Assembly: GCA_002999035.1 (NCBI GenBank)
Contig: CP027241.1
Location: 1,863,001-1,927,000 of the forward strand
DNA from: Lachnospiraceae bacterium oral taxon 500
Lineage (GTDB): Bacteria > Bacillota > Clostridia > Lachnospirales > Vallitaleaceae
Length of the DNA: 64,000 bases
Reading direction: 5' to 3'
In this document: in pieces, positions 33,801 to 39,557 of the stretch
Layout of the letters: every line of letters begins with the position of its first letter
Position numbering within the stretch: the first letter of the stretch is position 1
The notes under the pieces: generated by a model
What the model was told of the DNA's origin: nothing
Seen by the model: only the letters and a program-made list of their open reading frames with translations
Database searches by the model: none
Program-made: the position numbers and the translations under genes

Positions 33801-34739
33801 CTGCAGCTGATGCTGGGCCGGGCGGAAACGAGCGCCAAAGAATACCTGCCGTTTACGGCGCTGCTGGGCAGCGTCTTGCACCAACTGCAAAAAATTAAGC
33901 CGGAGGAAAGAGCGCGCGCCGATTTTCTGATTCCGATGACGGAAGGGGCGGAAGCGGACGGACAGTATGCCGGCGGGATTCGCAGCGTGTTAAACGGCAA
34001 GGGCTATGAGCAGACGGGGATTTTTGCGCCGATCTTGGAGCAGGCGCCGATCACGCTGAAAGAACCGGAACTCCTGTTTCGAGCCTTGCTGGCCGGTGAC
34101 CTGTTTTACGCGGCACCGCCGGAGAAGCGGGAAAATACCAAGCGGCAGCGGATACCAGACGCAGCCGAGCTGGTACGGCTGGCGGCCGAGAGCCGGCCGG
34201 AGCAAGCGGCGGGGGCGGTCATTGCCGTAGTTGGGACGCCGCTGTGTCAAACCGTCTTAAATGAGGGCGTGCTGGATACGCTGGAAGCGGAAGGGATCCG
34301 GATCGTCCGTGCGCCGTTGGCGGAAGCCTTACTCTTTCAGTGGCGGGAAGAGGCGCATGTCCAAAAAAACGGCGCCGAAACGCTGCGGCGAATGCGGGCA
34401 CTATTAGCGGAAGTGTTTGCTTGTCTTGGTCAGGCATCGGCCGTTACGGCCGATATGGATCAGTTGACGCAAACGGCCGACCGCTATGTGAAAGGCGTGC
34501 AGGGCGGGAACCTGCGTTATCGCTACGCCAAAGCGGTGGAGCTTGGGGAGCGCTTTTCGGCGGTCTTGGCGCTGGCACCGCGCTATGAAAACGCCGCTAT
34601 GGTGATGGAAATGAGAAATCTTTCGGCCGAGGTCAAAGCCCGGTTTATGCAGATATATTTTGACGGCGACTGGGACGAAACCGCCTGGGCCAGACTCCGC
34701 TCATTTTTGTATTATTTAAAGGCTGGGAAAAACCAATAA
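30837..34739 (+). CDS. giant acyl-CoA dehydratase activase (tandem BcrA/BadF/HgdC domains plus DUF2229)
   Basis: ATP-dependent electron-transfer activator family of 2-hydroxyacyl-CoA dehydratases and benzoyl-CoA reductases. 1300 residues contain two ASKHA ATPase domains (about 1-270, starting GMDIGTSSVKL; and 302-560, starting GIDIGSTSTNL), then a DUF2229 domain (about 620-900, with RGETCYPVKLIYGH and LPHVRTIK), then a C-terminal part. Each ATPase domain keeps the two cysteines that hold the [4Fe-4S] cluster in HgdC dimers: C121/C160 and C426/C465. The single chain could therefore form a pseudo-dimer around one cluster. No dehydratase subunits lie nearby, so its partner is unknown. ATG behind AAAGGAACATAGG. 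Confidence 0.88.
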   Translation: MKQLGMDIGTSSVKLVLMEDGVIRGKWMGKHHGRLLATILAGLESLAPRDEDWLCAVTGANARIVTERTDVFRLGDVPALTEGLKKICPEAGSVIDIGGQGARFVTGLTAGMPEFNINEHCAGGTGSFFEDQMSRLNMKIEDYSALVRQARSVPRLSGRCAVFAKSDIIHHQQEGVPAPDILLGLCYAMVRNYKAAIVKNLPVVKPVAFVGGVTLNEGVVRAVREVFALMDGELLIPEEALYVSAIGAAVKAETVVSLEGLTADLTKAGEREAERILPKLLLTPGTVLAEPKMTGLIPADGCALGIDIGSTSTNLVLIGRDGRLLDAQYLRTAGDPEAAVRRGLNTIRRKYGEIPFLSVGVTGSGRERIGRMIGADAIRDEITAQAKGAVFAVPEADTVFEIGGQDSKYISLKNGEVADFQMNKICAAGTGSFVEEQAARMNIPIGEFGDLALTAEMPAELGERCTVFIETAIESKQAEGAEPKDIAAGLCHAIVRNYLHKVVGNRPVGRHIVLQGGVAYNPGIVAAFQQEYRERLTVSPCFSVSGAFGVALLALEAAGTEPSGFKGYDFPGAEAGSAVYSAEVEKNIAFYRRAKQSFFKGYEPAAVPGRKTVGIPYVLMMHKFFPLANAFFKALGFNVLLSDPSNRETIRLSQESARGETCYPVKLIYGHMLELAAKKVDYIFLPHVRTIKHEKSGAVSNYGCVYMQSAAVSIARVLRLEEKGIKLLNPTFDLDFGKEAMAAAMLAVGQELGRPKPLCVPALMAGAMAVRQYTAAAEKLGRELLDTLRPEDKVLVMITRNYGLQDPVLNMGIPELLLERGYKVINLEHLPAHDLSLEEDYPNLYWPFGQHILSGAKLIARHPNLYAVYLTNHGCGPDTMLAHMFKEEMGEKPYLQIEVDEHFSKVGVITRIEAFLNSLSRRPALPLPDDFELTAVKPRHRRLFVRPEELRRERDLYLPELGAYTEYIRDYFRRAYGLETKVMPGAGRLQLMLGRAETSAKEYLPFTALLGSVLHQLQKIKPEERARADFLIPMTEGAEADGQYAGGIRSVLNGKGYEQTGIFAPILEQAPITLKEPELLFRALLAGDLFYAAPPEKRENTKRQRIPDAAELVRLAAESRPEQAAGAVIAVVGTPLCQTVLNEGVLDTLEAEGIRIVRAPLAEALLFQWREEAHVQKNGAETLRRMRALLAEVFACLGQASAVTADMDQLTQTADRYVKGVQGGNLRYRYAKAVELGERFSAVLALAPRYENAAMVMEMRNLSAEVKARFMQIYFDGDWDETAWARLRSFLYYLKAGKNQ

Positions 34740-34774
34740 ACGGACGTGGCTAAGCGCTTCATCGGATTGCGCTA

Positions 34775-34812
34775 CACTCGTGATTTGCCGATATTTCGGT
34801 GAAGTACGAGTG
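34775..34812. other. symmetric hairpin downstream of the activase
   Basis: CACTCGT (34775-34781) pairs with ACGAGTG (34806-34812), and the inner CCGA with TCGG, separated by matching 6-base internal loops. No T run follows. It could be a processing signal or a weak terminator. Confidence 0.35.
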
Positions 34813-34846
34813 ACTTATTTGGACGGTAATTCCTTGTTCGGAGCTT

Positions 34847-34875
34847 TTGTTTTTGAAATTAAATGCTTATAAAAT
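34847..34875 (+). promoter_or_regulatory. possible CRISPR leader promoter
   Basis: TTGTTT (34847-34852), 17 bases, TAAAAT (34870-34875) in an AT-rich stretch 230 bases before the first CRISPR repeat, pointing towards it. Between them the word TTTTGCGCCGATA occurs twice (34975, 35052), and CTCTGGCAGCGGG (34991-35003) pairs with CCCGCTCCCAGAG (35077-35089). Confidence 0.35.
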
Positions 34876-35107
34876 ACTGAAAATTTAATCAATCTATCCG
34901 GCGTGATTGACAAAACCGGAAAAACCATTTAAAATAAAGATGTTAGGGAATATTTCTGGACATTTTATTTTCCGTTTTGCGCCGATATACTCTGGCAGCG
35001 GGATAGAGCGGAATTTCAGGAAAAAATTCAGCCGAAAACCGGTCAAAAACTTTTTGCGCCGATAAATGAATTTTAGCCCGCTCCCAGAGCCGGATTGCAA
35101 GGATGGG

Positions 35108-35363
35108 GTATGAACTAACAAATCCCCGCAAGGGGACGGAAACTATGTTACATACCCATGCAAAACTAAGAAATTTCGTGTATGAACTAACAAATCCCCG
35201 CAAGGGGACGGAAACCATATACTCTTCTTTCTTATCAATTGAAATCTTAATATTGTATGAACTAACTAATCCCCGCGAGGGGACGGAAACGACTTCTATC
35301 ATCTCAAGAACCGTGAACAGATCCTTCGTATGAATTAATAAATCCCCGCGAGGGGACGATTTC
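35108..35363 (+). CRISPR. short CRISPR array, 4 repeats and 3 spacers
   Basis: 36-bp repeats at 35108-35143, 35180-35215, 35255-35290 and a degenerate last copy from 35328. They begin GTATGAACTAAC and end GGGGACGGAAAC. Spacers are 36, 39 and 37 bases (35144-35179, 35216-35254, 35291-35327) and unrelated to each other. The repeat centre forms a 5-bp stem TCCCC/GGGGA with loop GCAA in copies 1-2 and GCGA in copies 3-4, both GNRA tetraloops. The worn 3' end of copy 4 marks it as the leader-distal end, so transcription should run on the plus strand. No cas gene is in the window, so the type is unassigned. Confidence 0.9.
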
Positions 35364-35384
35364 GCAATCTTTATGTAACTGTAA

Positions 35385-35424
35385 ACAAAATAAGACTTTG
35401 CTTTGGGCAGGTCTTATTTTGTTA
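35385..35424. terminator. terminator-like hairpin after the CRISPR array
   Basis: ACAAAATAAGAC (35385-35396) pairs perfectly over 12 bp with GTCTTATTTTGT (35411-35422) around a 14-base loop. Confidence 0.65.
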
Positions 35425-35498
35425 TAGTGCGGACGATCGAAAGCGGTTGTGGGCAGTGCATATTTGGGGGGAAGTCTGGGGAAAGGAAGAAATAAACC

Positions 35499-35987
35499 AT
35501 GAAAATAGCAATTATCAGTGATACGCATAAAGTACTGGGCAACTTGGTCTCAAGTTTGCGGCGGCAGGCGCCGGACTGTCTGATTCATTTGGGTGATGGG
35601 ATTCGGGAAGCGGCGCTGCTGAAAGAGGAACTGGAAATCAAGGTTTACGCGGTCAAGGGTAAGATGGACTCGGAAGACGACGAGCTGGCAATGCCCAGCA
35701 CCAAGGAAACGTTGGTGTTGGAGCTGGAGGGGATTCGTTTTTTGCTGACGCATGGCCACCGATTTGGTGTGAAAGAAGGAAAAGTTGCCTTGCTGGCTGA
35801 AGCCAAGAAACAGAGGGCAGCGATCGCGCTGCATGGCCATACGCATATATTTTGCGATGAAACGGTAGACGGCATTCGGATCATTAACCTCGGATCGCCG
35901 GTTCTGCCGAAAAACGGCGATTCGGCCGGCTATGTAATTTTTGACACCGAAACCGGCCGAGCGGAGCGGATTTTTATAGAGGTATAG
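35499..35987 (+). CDS. YfcE/MJ0936-type metallophosphoesterase
   Basis: 162-residue phosphodiesterase of the calcineurin-like superfamily with metal motifs in order: SDTH (8-11), HLGDG (31-35), THGH (about 83-86), HGHTH (about 108-112) and LGSP. The usual GNCD motif reads GKMD (54-57), so the Asn metal ligand is replaced by Lys. Activity may be altered; comparison with close relatives would show whether this is normal for the clade. ATG behind GGAAAGGAAGAAATAAACC. It stands alone between the CRISPR array and a mobile-element remnant. Confidence 0.85.
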   Translation: MKIAIISDTHKVLGNLVSSLRRQAPDCLIHLGDGIREAALLKEELEIKVYAVKGKMDSEDDELAMPSTKETLVLELEGIRFLLTHGHRFGVKEGKVALLAEAKKQRAAIALHGHTHIFCDETVDGIRIINLGSPVLPKNGDSAGYVIFDTETGRAERIFIEV

Positions 35988-36171
35988 AAAAAACAATGAA
36001 ATATCAAGTTTATTTCCTCCCATAATTATTAGGCCAATTTTTATTAATGTTCCGTTTCCTGTTTCCGTGTTTAATTAAATCTATTCGACTTATCTGATTA
36101 CAGTACAGACCCCGACAATAAGTGTTGTGAAAACTGCTGAAATTAAAAATTTTATTTTGTGGATGAGCAAG

Positions 36172-36218
36172 AGCATTTCGGAGCAACCTGAGGATAGGAA
36201 TCTGGAAATGCTTTTTTT
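36172..36218 (+). terminator. terminator-like hairpin
   Basis: AGCATTTC pairs with GAAATGCT across a 25-base loop, followed by seven T. Apart from this and the next promoter, 35988-36369 shows no gene. Confidence 0.5.
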
Positions 36219-36318
36219 CGTCAGGCAGATGGCTTCTTTTGTTGGTTTTTCCCTTCATTTTCTCTTTTTCTTCGTAGTTATCCACAGTCAAAATGACGAG
36301 AGCCCTTTTGGGGGAAAC

Positions 36319-36346
36319 TTGCTTTTTTTCTTTTTTCCGGTACAAT
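36319..36346 (+). promoter_or_regulatory. promoter of the coiled-coil gene pair
   Basis: TTGCTT (36319-36324), 16 bases, TACAAT (36341-36346), 24 bases before the start codon. Confidence 0.5.
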
Positions 36347-36369
36347 GGTTTTCATCAGGGAGGGGAAAA

Positions 36370-36591
36370 ATGGGTACTATGAATTTTAATCAAAAAACGG
36401 AGAAATATATTAAAGAACTGAAAACTCAGATAGAGCTTCAAGATAAATTGATTGAATCGCAGGACGAGATTATTACAAATCTGAAAACGGAGATAGAGTA
36501 CTATAAAAAATACATCCAAGACATTGAAAAACGGTTTGATCGAATGCTCCAGTTAGGAAAAGAATTAATGGAAAAGGGCTCCAAAAAATGA
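36370..36591 (+). CDS. small coiled-coil protein, mobile-element accessory type
   Basis: 73 residues, almost entirely a heptad coiled coil (about 8-60: ELKTQIELQDKLIESQDEII and onward). The ATG at 36370 follows GGGAGGGGAAAA; the longer in-frame ORF upstream is non-coding in character. It overlaps the next gene by 4 bases (ATGA). The pair resembles accessory genes of clostridial mobile elements because of the TnpW-like tail of its partner. No enzymatic motif is visible. Confidence 0.7.
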   Translation: MGTMNFNQKTEKYIKELKTQIELQDKLIESQDEIITNLKTEIEYYKKYIQDIEKRFDRMLQLGKELMEKGSKK

Positions 36592-37175
36592 AGAATCCTT
36601 TCGAATCGCTCACCACGGTACAATATCATCTTAAGGCAGTGAGGAAGGAATTAGCCGCCTTTAAAAGCGGAGAAAAATATATTCAGATGAAAGCCTATTT
36701 TTTGGGCATTATCCGGGGGCTGGAAGCGAAAGTCAAAAAGGCAGAACAGGAACTGGCCAAGGCGCATGTTCAAATCGTAACGGTACGCAATTACTGGTTT
36801 GAAGTAGCCAATGATCTGGAACGAGAAAAGCAGAGGCAAGTGCAAAAAGTTGAAAAAGAATTAGAAAAGATGAAAAATCGGGCGCTAAAGGCAGAAAAAG
36901 AGAGAGACGATGCCAAGGATAAAATAACCGCCCAAAGACAGGAAATCTATCGTTTGGGAACCGCATTAGAAGAAGAGAAAGGAGAGCATATGCAAGAAAA
37001 AAGAAATGAACAAAATACAGGAACAAAGACAACAAAGAAGATTGGAAAGACCAGTTATGAGGTGATTGTCCATTTTAATGATAAAAGCAGTGAAACTATG
37101 CAGGATAAGCTAAAAAGGATAATGCTGAGGGAGCTTAGGAGAGAATCGAACGAAAAAAAAGATGATTTTGATTAA
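36588..37175 (+). CDS. coiled-coil protein with C-terminal TnpW-like domain
   Basis: 195 residues: a long charged coiled coil (about 45-140) joined to a C-terminal segment KIGKTSYEVIVHFNDKSSET followed by MQDKLKRIML, which matches my memory of the TnpW family of Tn4451-class elements (single small domain, function unknown). It is translationally coupled to the upstream coiled-coil gene. No transposase, recombinase or relaxase is next to it, so it is probably a stranded part of an element. The link to TnpW is by motif recall and needs a profile search. Confidence 0.6.
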   Translation: MKNPFESLTTVQYHLKAVRKELAAFKSGEKYIQMKAYFLGIIRGLEAKVKKAEQELAKAHVQIVTVRNYWFEVANDLEREKQRQVQKVEKELEKMKNRALKAEKERDDAKDKITAQRQEIYRLGTALEEEKGEHMQEKRNEQNTGTKTTKKIGKTSYEVIVHFNDKSSETMQDKLKRIMLRELRRESNEKKDDFD

Positions 37176-37295
37176 AAAGTCCTTGACAAGTAGCAACAGG
37201 TAAGACTGCTTGATGTAGATGTCTTGATTGCCTTTATTTCCAGTAATAGATACATACACAATGCTTTTTTCCTGTAAAAAAAATTTGGTTTTCTT

Positions 37296-37491
37296 TATTA
37301 TACCACAAAGCGTACAAAACAGCACTATAAAAATCATAAAATTTGACAAAAATAAGCCGAAAATAAGCCGAAAATGGCTTAAATAAAGAAGCTGCATTAA
37401 ACCGCTAAAAAAAGAAGTGTCAAACTCCCGGCTTAAAAAAGGAAAAACTGCAAGGATTCTCTCGCACTCAGGCTGAGTTTGTGGTATAATA
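37296..37491. promoter_or_regulatory. divergent 14-bp inverted repeat containing -10 boxes
   Basis: TATTATACCACAAA (37296-37309) and TTTGTGGTATAATA (37478-37491) are exact reverse complements, each containing an outward-facing TATAAT -10. The right one would transcribe into the tandem repeats at 37507. Between them lies AT-rich sequence with a duplicated AATAAGCCGAA word (about 37350-37375). Confidence 0.4.
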
Positions 37492-37506
37492 TTGCGCATT
37501 AAAAGC

Positions 37507-37629
37507 GTGAGTGCAAGGTGTGAGGGAAATGAGCGGGACATGCTTGCATGTCCAAGCGCATTTTCCGAGCAGCTTATATGAGCGCTGATGCGGGGAGAAA
37601 ATCCGTAAGGATTTTCTCATGCACGCACG
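37507..37629. repeat. 122-bp structured tandem repeat, copy 1
   Basis: Begins GTGAGTGCAAGG and ends CATGCACGCACG, so its ends are near-inverted repeats. Inside are GGACATGC-tt-GCATGTCC (37536-37553), enclosed by GGAAATGAGC/GCGCATTTTCC, and GAGAAAATCC-gtaa-GGATTTTCTC (37595-37618). Only about three positions differ from copy 2, mostly in a loop. No reading frame is supported. Confidence 0.75.
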
Positions 37630-37645
37630 TTACGGGCCTTAATAA

Positions 37646-37767
37646 GTGAGTGCAAGGTGTGAGGGAAATGAGCGGGACATGCTTGCATGTCCAAGCGCAT
37701 TTTCCGAGCAGCTTATATGAGCGCTGATGCGGAGAGAAAATCCGCAGGATTTTCTCATGCACGCACG
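37646..37767. repeat. 122-bp structured tandem repeat, copy 2
   Basis: Same unit as 37507-37629, 16 bases further on: palindrome at 37675-37692 and hairpin at 37734-37756 with loop GCA instead of GTAA while the 10-bp stem is unchanged. It ends just before the -10 (TATACT, 37780-37785) of the following membrane-protein gene. Confidence 0.75.
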
Positions 37768-37813
37768 CTAAATTTATGATATACTTAAAGAAATAAGGCA
37801 AGTTGGAGGAACC

Positions 37814-38464
37814 ATGGAAAAATACGGTAAGAGTTTTAAAGAACTAAATAATCGGGAAAAGAAAGAATACATCATAGAATATTATAAATTTCATATTATC
37901 GGCGGAATTGCGGCGCTGGTGATAGTATTTTCGCTGCTGAACCACTATGTTTTTAATCCGCCGAAGCAAGTGATTGTTGATATTACGATTACCGCACCCT
38001 ATGCTGATCCGGAGGGAGTTGAAGAACTTCAGGCGGAAATAAAAAAATGCGTAGAAGCAAAAACAGCGGATAAAACCGGTCTGGTTGAGATTCTTTATTT
38101 TTCTGAAAAAAACGATCCGCAGATGCAGATGGCGATGACGGCGAAGCTGATGGGTAAGGCCGGCACCGGCGAATTAGACATTTTGATTTTGGATCAGGAT
38201 CATTTGGCCTATTTTATGGAAAATGAAATATTGCTGCCCTTAGCCGATTATCTGACCGCGGACGAGCAGGCAGAATATGCCGCCAAATCACCGGTAATGG
38301 GGGTAAAGGACGGTCAAAAAACGGCAGTGGCTTTTGCCGTTCCCAAAGACAGCCCCGTCGGGCGGCTTTTGCCGAGTGATTTTCAGGGATATTTGGCGGT
38401 TTATGTGAACGCGCGGGATATGGAACTGGTTAAGGAATTGCTGCCGATTTTACTGCGGAAATAA
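37814..38464 (+). CDS. membrane-anchored protein of unknown function
   Basis: 216 residues with one membrane helix (about 29-48, IIGGIAALVIVFSLL) after a charged N-terminus, then an extracytoplasmic domain of about 165 residues containing DILILDQDHLAYF and PLADYL, reminiscent of the core of extracellular binding proteins. No known family recognised. ATG behind TTGGAGGAACC. It lies between the structured repeats and a NERD-domain gene and is probably monocistronic. Confidence 0.7.
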   Translation: MEKYGKSFKELNNREKKEYIIEYYKFHIIGGIAALVIVFSLLNHYVFNPPKQVIVDITITAPYADPEGVEELQAEIKKCVEAKTADKTGLVEILYFSEKNDPQMQMAMTAKLMGKAGTGELDILILDQDHLAYFMENEILLPLADYLTADEQAEYAAKSPVMGVKDGQKTAVAFAVPKDSPVGRLLPSDFQGYLAVYVNARDMELVKELLPILLRK

Positions 38465-38633
38465 ACAAGCCGCTTCTAGTGGCAAAGGAAAAATGGTGTT
38501 TTAGACTTGGCGAAAAATAAAGCTGCTGTTTAGGCAAGAAAGCTTGGTTATAAAATGCCAAGGAAAATACGGAGAAAATATTTTATTTTTGGGGAATCTA
38601 TGGTATACTAAGACGACCCCAAAAGGAGAAATC

Positions 38634-39335
38634 ATGGCACAGATTATAAAAAAATCAAATCATTTGCATTCTCAAATCCGCAAGCTGTACCTAGAGTGGC
38701 TGTTTTACGGAATACTGGCGGCGGCTTGTCTGGCGCTGCTTGAGATTACGCAAATGTTTTCTTTTTTGGGCATTCAGTTGATTTTTCTGAAGATACTGGA
38801 CAGTCTGAATAATTACCGGATTTTAAAAACCGGTCTGGGCGGCGAAAAGAAAGTGTTTGAACTCATCAACCGGCTGCCCAGGGGCTATAAGATTCTGACG
38901 GATGTTAAGCTGGTCAGCGGCAATAAGTCCAGTCAGATTGACTTTGTGATTATCGGCCGAAACGGTATTTTTATCATGGAGGCCAAAAATATGCGGGGCA
39001 TCATTCGCGGCAAAGAAAGCGATAAAATGCTGAAAAAAACTAAAATCGGTAAGAGTAAGGATAAGTATGTGTCGGAAATTTACAATCCGATTCTGCAAAT
39101 CCTAGGGCATAAAAAGGGAATCGACAGCTTTTTGGCCAGCCGCGGCCACTCCTACCGGGCGATACCGATTCTGTACTTTTCGGGAGAAGGGCGGCTTGAG
39201 GTGGAAAGCGAGAAAGTAAAAATCATTGACCAGCCGGTGCTGGTGATTGATTATATCAAGAGGCATGACCAGGATCATATTTCTGATTTTGTCCAGAACA
39301 AAATCATTGAAGATTTGATGGAAACCATTGATTAA
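38634..39335 (+). CDS. NERD (nuclease-related) domain membrane protein
   Basis: 233 residues: a hydrophobic N-terminal region (about 20-55, two helices) then a NERD domain (about 70-190) with LGGEKKVFELINRLP, QIDFVIIGRNGIFIMEAKN (Asp and Glu-x-Lys of the nuclease-like core). ATG at 38634 behind AAAAGGAGAAATC, not the longer frame from 38544. The family is predicted to process DNA or RNA, but the activity is rarely shown. A possible TATACT -10 lies at 38604. Confidence 0.8.
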   Translation: MAQIIKKSNHLHSQIRKLYLEWLFYGILAAACLALLEITQMFSFLGIQLIFLKILDSLNNYRILKTGLGGEKKVFELINRLPRGYKILTDVKLVSGNKSSQIDFVIIGRNGIFIMEAKNMRGIIRGKESDKMLKKTKIGKSKDKYVSEIYNPILQILGHKKGIDSFLASRGHSYRAIPILYFSGEGRLEVESEKVKIIDQPVLVIDYIKRHDQDHISDFVQNKIIEDLMETID

Positions 39336-39365
39336 ACTTGTCTATGTTCGTTAAAGCAGTTTTTG

Positions 39366-39401
39366 GGCAGCCTGAAATGGCAGATACATTGTCAGGCTGC
39401 C
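39366..39401. other. strong hairpin upstream of clpC
   Basis: GGCAGCCTGA (39366-39375) pairs perfectly with TCAGGCTGCC (39392-39401). No T run, no CIRCE (HrcA) or CtsR-box pattern. Possibly a terminator of the NERD gene or a clpC leader structure. Confidence 0.4.
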
Positions 39402-39557
39402 GGCTGACAGAAAACCATGCGGGCGGCTGCGTCCGGCCGGAATCACTTTTGGCAGGGTCAGCCCGGCGGTTGGTGAAAAATGAAAATGAAAAATCAGGGC
39501 CGGTGACAGTAGCCGGTGCGCCGGATGGAATAAACGGAAAAACAGGAGGAAAGTTCC

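Noticed and set aside
36127-36369. Upstream extension of the coiled-coil gene
   Set aside because: The region contains a terminator-like hairpin and a promoter, and the ribosome site is at 36361; the extension is hydrophobic low-complexity translation.
37461-37514. CIRCE-like GCACTC...GAGTGC pair
   Set aside because: The spacing is about 38 bases instead of 9 and the flanking TTA/TAA is missing, so it is not an HrcA site.
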